From Marinibacterium anthonyi (GTDB lineage Bacteria > Pseudomonadota > Alphaproteobacteria > Rhodobacterales > Rhodobacteraceae), in contig CP031585.1 in the NCBI GenBank assembly GCA_003217735.2, positions 3,893,501-3,957,500 on the forward strand: a DNA stretch of 64,000 nt, written 5' to 3'. The notes under the pieces are model-generated. The model was not told the DNA's origin. It saw only the letters and a program-made list of their open reading frames with translations, and did no database searches. The position numbers and the translations under genes are program-made. Shown in pieces: positions 7,223 to 15,846 of the stretch (positions are counted from its first letter, which is position 1; each line of letters opens with the position of its first letter).

Positions 7223-8356
7223 GTGACCACCCTAACCGTCCGACGGGCGCTGACGGCTGCCATTCTGGCCGCGGGCGCCCTTGTGTCGTCCTGCGGCCTG
7301 CCTCAGGTCGGTCCCAACAAGAAACAGATCTTTGCCGGTTCGGTCCAGCGCGACGGCGACGCCTTTGTCGTCAACGTCAACGAACGCGTCACACGCGCCA
7401 CCGCCGTGGCCCCCGCGCTTGGCTTTTCGCACGCCTTCAAGAACGCCGGCATCCTTGGGTCGGACACGATCCAGCCCGGCGACACGCTGGGCCTGACCAT
7501 CTGGGAAAACGTCGATGACGGGCTTCTGGCCGGCGATGGTCTGAACTCCACCAACCTCGAAGAGATCCAGGTCGACGGCACCGGGTCCATCTTCGTGCCC
7601 TACGCGGGCCGCCTGAAGGCCTCCGGCAACACGCCCGAACGCCTGCGCGAGATCATCACCGAAAAGCTGCAGGACCAGACGCCCGATCCCCAGGTCGAAG
7701 TGCGCCGCCTGGCCGGTGACGGTTCCACCGTGTCGCTGGTGGGATCGGTCAGCGCGCAGGGCATCTATCCGATCGAACGGCCCACCCGGACGCTGGCCAC
7801 CATGCTGGCCAAGGCGGGCGGCATCACCATCGAAGCCGAAATCGCCCAGATCACCGTCAAGCGCGGCGGCCAGATCGGCCATGTCTGGTTCCAGGATCTC
7901 TACGACTACCCCCAGCTCGACATCGCGCTGCGCGGCGGCGACCAGATCCTGGTCGAACCCGACACACGCGCCTTTTCGGTCCTTGGCGCCACCCGGTCCC
8001 AGGCCCGCGTGCAGTTCGAAACCAAGGACCTGTCCGCGCTTGAAGCCATCGCGCAGGTCGGCGGCCTGGTGTCGACCTCGTCCGATCCCACCGGCGTCTT
8101 CGTGTTCCGCAACGAACCGGCCGAAATCGCCAATGCCGTGCTGGGCCGCACCGACCTGGTCGGCGCCCAGCGGGTCGTCTACGTGCTGAACCTGACCGAA
8201 CCCAACGGCATGTTCGAAGCCCGCGATTTCGTCATCCGCGACGCCGACACGCTGTACGTGACCGAAGCGCCCTATGCCCAGTGGACCAAGACGATCAGCC
8301 TGATTTCCGGTTCGCTGACGCCCATCGCCAACGTCCAGACCATCGCGGGCGGCTAA
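7223..8356 (+). CDS. Polysaccharide export outer-membrane lipoprotein (Wza/KpsD family)
   Basis: A 377-residue lipoprotein. Starting at the GTG at 7223 (GAGGAGA eight bases upstream) gives a signal peptide with the lipobox VSSC, so C24 would be the lipidated residue. After it come the polysaccharide-export domain (about residues 90-180, with PGDTLGLTIWENV and VDGTGSIFVPYAGRL) and SLBB-type repeats (VSLVGSVSAQGIYPIERPTR and AFSVLGATRSQARV). Such proteins form the outer-membrane channel for capsule or exopolysaccharide. The gene is followed 2 bp later by kpsC. No inner-membrane ABC exporter is present nearby. Confidence 0.9.
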   Translation: MTTLTVRRALTAAILAAGALVSSCGLPQVGPNKKQIFAGSVQRDGDAFVVNVNERVTRATAVAPALGFSHAFKNAGILGSDTIQPGDTLGLTIWENVDDGLLAGDGLNSTNLEEIQVDGTGSIFVPYAGRLKASGNTPERLREIITEKLQDQTPDPQVEVRRLAGDGSTVSLVGSVSAQGIYPIERPTRTLATMLAKAGGITIEAEIAQITVKRGGQIGHVWFQDLYDYPQLDIALRGGDQILVEPDTRAFSVLGATRSQARVQFETKDLSALEAIAQVGGLVSTSSDPTGVFVFRNEPAEIANAVLGRTDLVGAQRVVYVLNLTEPNGMFEARDFVIRDADTLYVTEAPYAQWTKTISLISGSLTPIANVQTIAGG

Positions 8357-8358
8357 AC

Positions 8359-10359
8359 ATGGGCGACGGTCCGCCGTCCCGCCTTTACGCCTATAACGGC
8401 GGGTTCTTCACCAACCGAAGGATCCGCCGCATCCTGTCGCTGGCCGGTCTGTCCCTGCCCCTCGGCCTGCCCGGCCCCGATGACGCCGTCGTCATCTGGG
8501 GCGCCTCCCCCACCGCCCATCGCGGCCGCGCTGTCGCCGCCCGTCGCGGTGTTCCGGTCGTCACCGTCGAAGACGCCTTCCTGCGCTCCCTCCACCCCGG
8601 TCGCACGGGCGAACCGCCCCTCGGCCTGATGCTCGACCGCTCGGGCGTGCATTTCGACCCGTCGAAACCGTCCGACCTTGAAACCCTGCTGGCCACCCAT
8701 CCGCTGGACGACACTGTCCTGCTGACCCGCGCCCGCGACGCCATCGTCCGCCTGAAGGCGGCGCACCTCACCAAGTACGCCGCGCTCGATCCGGCCCGCC
8801 CGGCCCCGCCCCCCGGTTACGTGCTGGTGGTCGACCAGACCCGGGGCGACGCCTCCGTCACCGCGTCGAAAGGCGACCGCGCGCGCTTTCTCGAAATGCT
8901 CTTCGTCGCGCGCGAGGAACATCCCCACGCCCGCATCGTCATCAAGACCCACCCCGAAACCGCGCAGGGCTTCCGCCCCGGCCATTACACACCGCAAGAC
9001 ACCACCGACCGCATCACCCTGTGCACCGACCCGATCAGCCCTTGGCACCTGCTCGACGGCGCCATCGCGGTCTATACCCTGTCCTCCCAATTGGGGTTCG
9101 AGGCGATCCTCGCCGGCCACCGCCCCCGCGTCTTCGGCCAGCCCTTCTATGCCGGCTGGGGCCTGACGGACGAGGAAACGCCGCTCCCCCGCCGCCAGCG
9201 CCGCCTGACCCGCAACCAGCTCTTCGCGGCGGCGATGATCCTCCATCCGCTCTGGTACGACCCCTATCGCGACCGCCTCTGCGACCTCGAAGACCTGCTG
9301 AACACGCTGGAATCCCGCGCCTTCGCCTGGCGCGCCGACCGCCACGGCTGGGTCGCCTCGGGCATGCGGCTGTGGAAACGCGCGCCGCTGCAAAAGGTCT
9401 TCGGCCAGGAAAGGAAGCTCATCTTCGAAGACGACCCCGCCAGCGCACGCGCGCTCAACCGCCCCTGGATGATCTGGGCCGGCAAGCGCAGCGACGCGAC
9501 CACCGGCGCCACCCACATCGAAGACGGCTTCCTGCGCTCGCGCGGCCTTGGCGCCGACCTGATCCCGCCGCTGTCGCTGGTCGCCGACGACCTCGGCATC
9601 TACTACGACCCCACGCGCCCCTCGCGGCTGGAAACCCTGATCATCGCCTCCACCGGCGCGCTGCGCCCCGACCAGCGCCTGCGCGCCGAACGCCTGATCG
9701 CCGCCATCACGCAATCCCGGCTCAGCAAGTACAACCTCTCCGGCGCCCTGCCCGACCTGCCCGACCTGCCCGAAGGCCACCGCATCCTCGTCCCCGGCCA
9801 GGTCGAAGACGACGCCTCGATCCGCCTCGGCACCGACCGTGTCTCGACCAACCTCGCCCTTCTGCAAGCCACCCGCGCCGCCAACCCCGACGCGGTGCTC
9901 ATCTACAAACCCCACCCCGATGTCGAAGCCGGCCTGCGCCCCGGCGCCATCGACGCCACCGGGGTCGCCGACATCACCGCCGCCCGCGCCGACCCCATCG
10001 CGCTGCTGTCCCATGTCCAAGAAGTCTGGACCATGACCTCGCTGCTGGGCTTCGAAGCGCTCCTGCGCGGCCTCCCCGTCACCACGCTCGGCGCGCCGTT
10101 TTACGCCGGCTGGGGCCTGACCACCGACCTTGGCCGCATCCCCGCGCGCCGCGGCGCCCGCCCCGACCTGGTCGAACTCGCCCATGCCACGCTCATCGCC
10201 TACCCCCGCTATTTCGATCCCGTGACCGCCACCGCCTGCCCGCCCGAAGTCGTCATCGACCGCCTGACCCATGGCCCCCTGCCCCGTCCGGGCCTGGCCA
10301 ACCGGTCGCTGGCCAAGCTGCAGGGCGCGCTGGCCACCCACGCGCATTGGTGGCGGTAG
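8359..10359 (+). CDS. kpsC: Capsule polysaccharide Kdo transferase KpsC
   Basis: A 666-residue KpsC with two related glycosyltransferase halves. Each half has a VEDAFLRS or IEDGFLRS motif, a GLMLDRSGVHFDP or LGIYYDPTRPSRLE motif, a VIKTHPE or IYKPHPDVE motif, and ends in PFYAGWGLT. KpsC extends the beta-linked Kdo chain that joins group 2 capsules to their lipid, with the two modules making alternate linkages. The ATG at 8359 lies 2 bp after the upstream stop, indicating coupled expression with the exporter lipoprotein. Codon use is very C/G-biased, as in the rest of the set. Confidence 0.93.
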   Translation: MGDGPPSRLYAYNGGFFTNRRIRRILSLAGLSLPLGLPGPDDAVVIWGASPTAHRGRAVAARRGVPVVTVEDAFLRSLHPGRTGEPPLGLMLDRSGVHFDPSKPSDLETLLATHPLDDTVLLTRARDAIVRLKAAHLTKYAALDPARPAPPPGYVLVVDQTRGDASVTASKGDRARFLEMLFVAREEHPHARIVIKTHPETAQGFRPGHYTPQDTTDRITLCTDPISPWHLLDGAIAVYTLSSQLGFEAILAGHRPRVFGQPFYAGWGLTDEETPLPRRQRRLTRNQLFAAAMILHPLWYDPYRDRLCDLEDLLNTLESRAFAWRADRHGWVASGMRLWKRAPLQKVFGQERKLIFEDDPASARALNRPWMIWAGKRSDATTGATHIEDGFLRSRGLGADLIPPLSLVADDLGIYYDPTRPSRLETLIIASTGALRPDQRLRAERLIAAITQSRLSKYNLSGALPDLPDLPEGHRILVPGQVEDDASIRLGTDRVSTNLALLQATRAANPDAVLIYKPHPDVEAGLRPGAIDATGVADITAARADPIALLSHVQEVWTMTSLLGFEALLRGLPVTTLGAPFYAGWGLTTDLGRIPARRGARPDLVELAHATLIAYPRYFDPVTATACPPEVVIDRLTHGPLPRPGLANRSLAKLQGALATHAHWWR

Positions 10360-10500
10360 GATCGCGGCGGATTTACCGCCTGGCCAGAACATCGGGAACA
10401 GGCCGTCCCACGACCGTTTTGGGGATGGAACCATCCACCTTGGCGCTCGAACTGTCGCTGCGATCTGCATCGGGGTCTGGTGAGCGGACGAAGTTGCCGT

Positions 10501-10764
10501 TCAGCGATGCGCGATAAACTGAGTGGTCCGCGCCTCCGACAGTGGAGAACCGTCCTCGAAACACTCTAAATTTTCCCGCGCGTTAAGAATGAATTCCTCA
10601 AGGACTGCCAGATCAATATCGTTGTCAAATGTATTTATTTTCAACTGATTAAGGCCGTCGAGGTGCGAGATCTCGGCAAGAATATCTCCATCAGCGTCGA
10701 TCAACTCGACCGAGAGACTGTCGCGAATGACGTTCGAACAAATCTGGTACTGCAAGCGCTTCAT
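10501..10764 (-). CDS. Small acidic hypothetical protein in AT-richer DNA
   Basis: 87 residues from the ATG at 10764, acidic, with no signal peptide or membrane helix; segments include VELIDADGDILAEISHL and NTFDNDIDLAVLEEFI. The gene is clearly lower in GC than its neighbours, which suggests recent acquisition. The site GGAAG sits very close to the ATG, and a TTG 11 codons upstream is an alternative start. It is convergent with kpsC and divergent from yaeQ. No family is recognised; the coding call rests on composition and the intact frame. Confidence 0.5.
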   Translation of the reverse strand: MKRLQYQICSNVIRDSLSVELIDADGDILAEISHLDGLNQLKINTFDNDIDLAVLEEFILNARENLECFEDGSPLSEARTTQFIAHR

Positions 10765-11012
10765 TCTTCCAGTGTGTAGAATAGTTATTGAAGACAAAAA
10801 AGGCCTCCAACCCGACCCTCGCCCCGAGGTGCACGAAAGCCGGCTTCGGACCGCGTGCGGTCAAACGATCGGAAAAGCGGTTCCGGCATGGCAGGCATGC
10901 CGCCCTTGACCTTGGACACGTTGCGTCCCGGTTGCCTCGGGGCCCGGATATCTGCTTCCCAAAGATCACAGGACGGGGTAGGCAACCCGATCCTTGGACG
11001 TTTGGGAAGAAC

Positions 11013-11558
11013 ATGGCGCAAAATGCCACCATTTATAAGATCGAGTTGTCAGTCTCGGACATGGATCGCCACTATTACGAAACCCATAAACTGACCGTTG
11101 CCAAGCATCCCTCGGAAACCGATGAGCGGCTGATGGTCCGCATCGTCGCCTTTGCCCTGAATGCCCATGAGCATCTGGAATTGACCAAAGGGCTGTCGAC
11201 GGACGACGAGCCCGACATCTGGCAGAAAAGCCTGAGCGGCGAGATCGATGTGTGGGTTGCGCTTGGGCTTCCCAGCGAAAAGGTCATCCGCCAGTCCTGC
11301 AGCAAAGCCGCAAAGGTGATTGTCTATCCCTACGGCGGCAGGACCGCCGAAATGTGGTGGGACAAGGTAAAGAACGGCACCACCCGTTTCGACAATCTTC
11401 AGGTCGTCAATTTCTCGCAGACCGACACAGCCGCATTGGCAAAGCTGGCCAGCCGCGCGATGAAGCTCCAGGTCAACATCCAGGACGGCGACGTGATGAT
11501 CAGCGTCGATGACGACGTCGTCTACATCGCACCCGACACCTGGAAGGGCACGACCTAG
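11013..11558 (+). CDS. yaeQ: YaeQ family protein
   Basis: A 181-residue YaeQ homologue. Family landmarks are the N-terminal ATIYKIELSVSDMDRHYY, HPSETDERLMVRIVAFALNA, DEPDIWQKSLSGEIDVWVALG and KVIVYPYGG, ending with WKGTT. The fold is PD-(D/E)XK-like with E and D/Q residues in the expected DEPDIW and EIDVWVALG segments, but no biochemical role is settled. The ATG at 11013 follows GGGAAG. A longer frame open from 10788 is ignored because the family starts here. It stands alone between an AT-richer unknown and an MFS gene. Confidence 0.9.
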   Translation: MAQNATIYKIELSVSDMDRHYYETHKLTVAKHPSETDERLMVRIVAFALNAHEHLELTKGLSTDDEPDIWQKSLSGEIDVWVALGLPSEKVIRQSCSKAAKVIVYPYGGRTAEMWWDKVKNGTTRFDNLQVVNFSQTDTAALAKLASRAMKLQVNIQDGDVMISVDDDVVYIAPDTWKGTT

Positions 11559-12083
11559 CTTGCCCTTGCCCCGGCCCTTGCCCTCCCCCTCCGCACTGCC
11601 GGGCCGAGGGCGGCCAAGGTGACCCAAGACCACGTCGGCCTGCGCCAATGCCCCTGTCGGGCAACCTGTACCACAGCGCCAATCCCCGTGACCGACGGCG
11701 GCAATGGGCCAAGGCCCGTTCAACGGCACGGGCCGGGCCGCCGCTTCCTGCGCAATCCCGACATCACACCATCCGCCACTTGCCCCTCCCAACCCCGAAC
11801 ACCTCGGCGCCACAGGCTTTTCCAAAGCCAACGCCGCGCACCCTCCGTGCCATTTCCCTGAATCCGCCCTCCCAGACCTGAACACCCGGCAGAACCGCCT
11901 CCATAACCCACTGAAGTCATTGCCCCCACATGTCCCACACGTGGGACACCCCTTGGACACGGCCCTCCCCCGACCGATCCGCCACGGCGATCCATCCCAA
12001 AATCCCCACCACAAGGTCGCAACCGGAACAGAACAGGCCCCGAAACCGCGCTTGGGTCGGCTCCAACCAACCGAGCTGAGACA
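11559..12083. other. 525-bp non-coding region before the MFS gene
   Basis: No supported gene before 11930. The first half is C-rich and low in complexity. The second half contains copy A of a promoter-operator module (11878-11948). A 49-codon frame from the ATG at 11930 to a TGA at 12077-12079 ends four bases before the MFS start and could be a leader peptide. Confidence 0.5.
11878..11948 (+). promoter_or_regulatory. Promoter-operator module, copy A, upstream of MFS gene
   Basis: A TGAACA -35-like hexamer (11879), 17-bp spacer, CATAAC -10-like hexamer (11902) and, about 24 bp on, the operator TGTCCCACACGTGGGACA (11931-11948) with perfect 8-bp arms. The -35 to -10 part aligns without gaps to copy B at 14669 (22 of 31 identical), and the following TGA..TCATTG is also shared. 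The operator would sit just downstream of the transcription start, a position suited to a repressor. Confidence 0.5.
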
Positions 12084-13340
12084 ATGCACGACCGCCGCAT
12101 CCCCGAATGGCTTCGCCACGCCCCCGCCCCCGGAGTGCGCGGCTTTGCCGTGCTCGCCGGCACCGAAGCCGTCGCCCGCGGCATCCTCATCTCGGTCTTC
12201 CCGATCGTCATGTACCGCGCCCTGGACGACGCCCGCATCGTGTCGTCGGTCTACTTCCTCGTCGGCCTCGCCTCGCTGGTCGTCGGCCTGCTGATCCCCT
12301 GGCTGATCCGCTTCCTCCCCCGCCGCTGGGTCTATGTGCTGGGCACCCAGATGTTCGCCGCCGGATCGCTGCTGGCCATCCTTGCCACCCCCGCCGCCAC
12401 CGTCACCGGCCTGGCGCTGGTCACCATCGCCGTCGTCACCACCTTCGTCTGCTTCAACGCCTACGTTCTCGATTACGTGGCCAAGATCGAACTGGGCCAC
12501 CTCGAAACCTCCCGCCTGTTCTACAGCGCGCTTGGCTGGACAGCGGGCCCGGCGCTTGGCGTGTTCCTCTATTCCTGGTGGCCCCCTGCGCCCTTCCTGA
12601 TCGCCGCCGTGGCCGTCTATGCCATGCTCGCCGTCTTCCTGGTCATGCGCCTGGGCAACGGCCGCCTGATCACCCGCAGCCGCGCCGCGCCCCCCAATCC
12701 CTTTGCCTATTTCCGCCGTTTCTTCGCCCAGTCCCGGCTGATCGCCGGCTGGATCTTTGCCGTCATCCGGTCCTGCGGGTGGTGGATCTACGTGGTCTAC
12801 CTGCCGATCTACGCGCTGCAGAACGGGCTGGGCGAACAGCTGGGCGGCTTCGCCCTGTCGGTGTCCAACGGCGCGCTGTTCCTCGCGCCCCTGATGCTGC
12901 GCTTCATGCAGCGCACATCGGTGCGCACCGCCGTGCGCACCGGCTTCCTGGTCTCGGGCCTGCTGTTCCTGCTGGCCGGCGTGCCCCAGGGGCTGCCGCA
13001 GAAGGCGGTGCTCTGCCTGATGGCCGGGTCCTTCTTCCTGATCCTGCTGGACGTCAGCGCCGGCCTGCCCTTCCTTCTGGCGGTCAAACCGTCCGAACGC
13101 ACCGAGATGTCGGCGATCTATTCCAGCTTCCGCGACGTGTCGGGCATCCTGACGCCGGGCGTGGCCTGGCTGGTGCTGCTGGTCTCGCCGATCTCCGGCG
13201 TCTTCCTGGCCGGCGGCGCGGGCCTGCTGGCCGCGTGGGCCCTGGCCAGCCGCCTGCACCCCAGGCTCGGCCGCGCACGCATCGGGGTCGAACCCCCTCC
13301 GTCGCAACCGGACACCCGTCCGCTCAACATCCCGCTCTGA
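12084..13340 (+). CDS. Major facilitator superfamily transporter
   Basis: A 418-residue protein with about 12 hydrophobic helices in two halves joined by a basic central loop (around residues 190-215, RLITRSRAAPPNPFAYF). The loop between helices 2 and 3 carries the weak MFS signature around PWLIRFLPRRWVYVLG. Substrate is unknown; no drug- or sugar-specific motif is recognised. The ATG at 12084 has only a weak GAG upstream, and a possible 49-codon leader ends four bases before it. It lies under the palindromic operator at 11931, so repression by an unidentified regulator is plausible. Confidence 0.85.
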   Translation: MHDRRIPEWLRHAPAPGVRGFAVLAGTEAVARGILISVFPIVMYRALDDARIVSSVYFLVGLASLVVGLLIPWLIRFLPRRWVYVLGTQMFAAGSLLAILATPAATVTGLALVTIAVVTTFVCFNAYVLDYVAKIELGHLETSRLFYSALGWTAGPALGVFLYSWWPPAPFLIAAVAVYAMLAVFLVMRLGNGRLITRSRAAPPNPFAYFRRFFAQSRLIAGWIFAVIRSCGWWIYVVYLPIYALQNGLGEQLGGFALSVSNGALFLAPLMLRFMQRTSVRTAVRTGFLVSGLLFLLAGVPQGLPQKAVLCLMAGSFFLILLDVSAGLPFLLAVKPSERTEMSAIYSSFRDVSGILTPGVAWLVLLVSPISGVFLAGGAGLLAAWALASRLHPRLGRARIGVEPPPSQPDTRPLNIPL

Positions 13341-13385
13341 CGCGCGCATCACGGACCCGCCACAGATCCCGCTTTGGCCCCGCTC

Positions 13386-13418
13386 TGGACCCGCCCTGGA
13401 CCCGCCCTGGACCCGTGG
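13386..13418. repeat. Three 11-bp tandem repeats after the MFS gene
   Basis: Head-to-tail TGGACCCGCCC, the third copy ending in GTGG, in the short gap between the convergent MFS gene and a secreted-protein gene. The unit length equals that of the array at 5635 but the sequence is unrelated. Confidence 0.7.
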
Positions 13419-13427
13419 CAAAGCCCC

Positions 13428-14372
13428 TCACTTGCAGTGCGCCAGCTTGCGCTCCGCCTCTTCTTCAAGCCTGGGCAATTCCCCGGCGTTGCGCGCATAG
13501 ACGTATTCGCGCGTGGCATCGGTGACGCAGCCGCCTCCCCGACCCGACCAGGCAGGCAACATCAGGTTCTGGGCGTGGTCCGAGAACCGTTCAGGATCGC
13601 ATTGCCGCCCGTATTGCAGAACGAACGCGGCAAAGTCCTGGAAATTCCCATAGGTTGGCGACACCCGGTCGATCTGGCGGCGGGTCCGGTACAATTCGTC
13701 CAGCGAATAACACCCCGCCTCGTAAGCCCAGACGTACCTGTCGCCGTAATCCGGTTTCGGGGTCTGAACCGGCGCCGAAGACGATGCGCCCCCACCGCCA
13801 TAGGCCAGATCATAGGCCGCCGCCCATTCGGCGCTGGCCGGCAAATTCTGCACACCGTCCGACGTCACGGTGACCGAGAAATCGCCGCCCCCCCTGTCCG
13901 CCCTGACAAGGAACGACATCGGAATGCCCACCCCGCCCGAACAACCGTCGCCGCTGCGCCGCCACCCCTTGGCGGGGTCCTTCTGCACCGGCATGCACAG
14001 AATGTCCGGGCCCGTGCGCGAGGCGCGGCCGATGTCGTACTTGATCGGAACCACCTCGCGCGGCGACCGGATCGTGACAAAGCCGAATTCAAGGGTGTCG
14101 CCGTGCAGCATCGAATTCTTGTAGCAGCCCTGCGTCTTCAGGTTGCGCCAGCCGCTGGTCTGCGTCGATGACAACAACTTGCCCGGTATCTTCTCGGCCA
14201 GCAGGATCGGCGTACTTCCCGTCTGGCAGATCCTGATTGTCGTCCATTCCTGCGCAAAGGCGGATTGGCCCATCAGGATCAGGCCCGTCAGGATCAGGCC
14301 CATGAGGGCCAGGGCGGTCAGCGTCGGGCCCCTCACGATCAGGTCGGTCAGGACAACAGGCAACAGTTTCAT
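13428..14372 (-). CDS. Secreted hypothetical protein, cysteine-rich
   Basis: 314 residues with a long N-terminal signal peptide ending near QSAFAQ. The hydrophobic part contains a short in-frame expansion (GLILTGLILMG) coded by a 15-bp repeat at 14271-14300. The mature part has about ten cysteines, including RICQTGSTP, TQGCYKNS, DILCMPV and GDGCSGG, a glycine/serine linker (YGGGGASSSAP), and a C-terminal module with EAGCYSLDELYRTRR and RQCDPERF. The first part faintly recalls DUF1036 but I am not confident. GGGGAG lies nine bases before the ATG. Function unknown; periplasmic or secreted location is inferred. Confidence 0.7.
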   Translation of the reverse strand: MKLLPVVLTDLIVRGPTLTALALMGLILTGLILMGQSAFAQEWTTIRICQTGSTPILLAEKIPGKLLSSTQTSGWRNLKTQGCYKNSMLHGDTLEFGFVTIRSPREVVPIKYDIGRASRTGPDILCMPVQKDPAKGWRRSGDGCSGGVGIPMSFLVRADRGGGDFSVTVTSDGVQNLPASAEWAAAYDLAYGGGGASSSAPVQTPKPDYGDRYVWAYEAGCYSLDELYRTRRQIDRVSPTYGNFQDFAAFVLQYGRQCDPERFSDHAQNLMLPAWSGRGGGCVTDATREYVYARNAGELPRLEEEAERKLAHCK

Positions 14373-14668
14373 GCGGCAACGCTCCCCACGATGAAGCGAT
14401 TGGAAAACCCGAAACCGGGCAGCGACAGATGCTGCGGCGACGATTTACTGCGGCAACGATTGTGTCTTCCGGACCCGCCGGTCAACGACCAAAGCGCCCG
14501 CCACGAAACCTTCACATATCCCGGCCCGACCCTGCCCATTTCCAAAGCGGTCTTTCACGGATCCACTGCGGCCCGATCACCTGCGGCGCGCGCCCCCTGT
14601 CCGCCGCGCCGTCTGACACCTGCCTCTCCCGACGGCGCAACGGCACAGCCTTCCCCTGTGGGACAAAC

Positions 14669-14742
14669 CTTGACAGAAGGTAAATCCGCCTCTGTAACCT
14701 ATTGATTTCATTGAGGTCGAAAATGTCCCACGCGTGGGACAT
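14669..14742 (+). promoter_or_regulatory. Promoter-operator module, copy B, 3' of ribD
   Basis: TTGACA (14670-14675), 17-bp spacer and TGTAAC (14693-14698) form a good sigma-70-type promoter. It is followed by a GAGG site and the perfect 20-bp palindrome ATGTCCCACGCGTGGGACAT (14723-14742). A half-site GTGGGACA lies at 14658-14665. The promoter points into the 3' end of ribD on the opposite strand, and the ATG inside the palindrome opens a frame antisense to ribD. The 373-bp gap 14373-14745 holds no other feature I can support. Confidence 0.55.
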
Positions 14743-14745
14743 GTT

Positions 14746-15846
14746 TCAGATCGGCGCGCGTCGCCACCGATGCATCAGGTCCGGCCCGACGGGACGGCTT
14801 TCGATCAGGATGAACTTTTCCGCCTCGGCCAGCCTTGCCAGCCCCATCGCCCCGATCGCCGGCAGCCCCTCGGCCCCGATGGAAAAGCCGGCGGTAAAGC
14901 CCACCATTTCATCGACCGCGTCCGCCCCGATCAGCGACGCCGCCAGCGCCGATCCGCCCTCGCAGAAGATCCGCGTCAGCCCGGCCTTTCCCAGCTGGGT
15001 CAGCATGTCCACCGGATCGATCTGGGCCTGCGCGATCCCGCAGGGGATCATCCGCGCCCCCAGCCCTTCCCAGGCCCTCAACCGCTCCGGGTCCGCATCC
15101 ATCCCGTGGCAGATCCACAGCGGCACCTCGGCGGCACTTCTTGCCAGCTGCCCCAGCAGCGGCAGGTCCAGCCGGCGCGACACCACGACCCGCACGGGCT
15201 GGCGGGTCACGCCCAGCCCCCGCACCGTCAGCGACGGATCGTCCTTGCGCGCCGTCCCGGCCCCCACCATGACCGCGTCATGGCGGGCCCGCATCCCATG
15301 CACCAGCCGGCGCGCCGCCGGCCCGGTGATCCACTGGCTCTGCCCCGTCGCCGTGGCGATCCGGCCGTCAAAGCTCGACGCCAGCTTCAGCGTGACAAAC
15401 GGCCGGCCACCGTCGGCAACCCGCAGGAACCCCTCCAGGTCCAGCGCCGCCGCCGTCGCCATCACCCCGGTCCCGACCTCGATCCCGGCGGCGCGCAGCA
15501 TCGCGATGCCCCGCCCCGAAACTCTTGCATCCGTATCCTCGACCGCCACCACGACCCGCGCGACACCGCACTCGATCAGCGCCTCGGCGCAGGGCGGCGT
15601 CTTGCCATGATGCGAACAGGGTTCCAGCGTCACATAGGCCGTGGCCCCGCGCGCCAGGTCCCCGGCGCGCGCCAGCGCCACCCGTTCCGCATGGGGACGC
15701 CCGCCCGGCTGGGTCCAGCCGCGCCCGACCACCACGCCGTCCTTCACCAGCACGCAGCCGACAGCCGGATTGGGCCAGGTATTGCCCTGCCCCCGCCGGC
15801 CCAGCGACAGGGCCAGCGCCATCCACCTTTCGTCCCGGTCGATCAT
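14746..15846 (-). CDS. ribD: Bifunctional diaminohydroxyphosphoribosylaminopyrimidine deaminase / 5-amino-6-(5-phosphoribosylamino)uracil reductase
   Basis: A 366-residue two-domain RibD catalysing the second and third steps of riboflavin synthesis. The N-terminal deaminase has the zinc ligands in HAE (52-54) and [11 protein letters not shown] (C77 and C86). The C-terminal reductase starts near residue 150 with [11 protein letters not shown] and continues through [15 protein letters not shown] and [13 protein letters not shown]. Its ATG overlaps the nrdR stop, so nrdR and ribD are one transcription unit. The rest of the rib genes lie about 9 kb downstream at 2.5-5.6 kb, separated by capsule and accessory genes. 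Confidence 0.95.
   Translation of the reverse strand: MIDRDERWMALALSLGRRGQGNTWPNPAVGCVLVKDGVVVGRGWTQPGGRPHAERVALARAGDLARGATAYVTLEPCSHHGKTPPCAEALIECGVARVVVAVEDTDARVSGRGIAMLRAAGIEVGTGVMATAAALDLEGFLRVADGGRPFVTLKLASSFDGRIATATGQSQWITGPAARRLVHGMRARHDAVMVGAGTARKDDPSLTVRGLGVTRQPVRVVVSRRLDLPLLGQLARSAAEVPLWICHGMDADPERLRAWEGLGARMIPCGIAQAQIDPVDMLTQLGKAGLTRIFCEGGSALAASLIGADAVDEMVGFTAGFSIGAEGLPAIGAMGLARLAEAEKFILIESRPVGPDLMHRWRRAPI

Noticed and set aside
14723-14742. Assigning the TGTCCCAC palindrome to PpsR/CrtJ because it fits TGT-N12-ACA
   Set aside because: Any 18-bp palindrome with these ends fits, the inner bases differ from known sites, and no photosynthesis genes are near.
14702-15610. A plus-strand frame starting at the copy B palindrome and running antisense through ribD
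   Set aside because: Although a promoter, GAGG site and ATG precede it, the translation shows no domain and mirrors ribD codons. I keep the promoter but not the protein.
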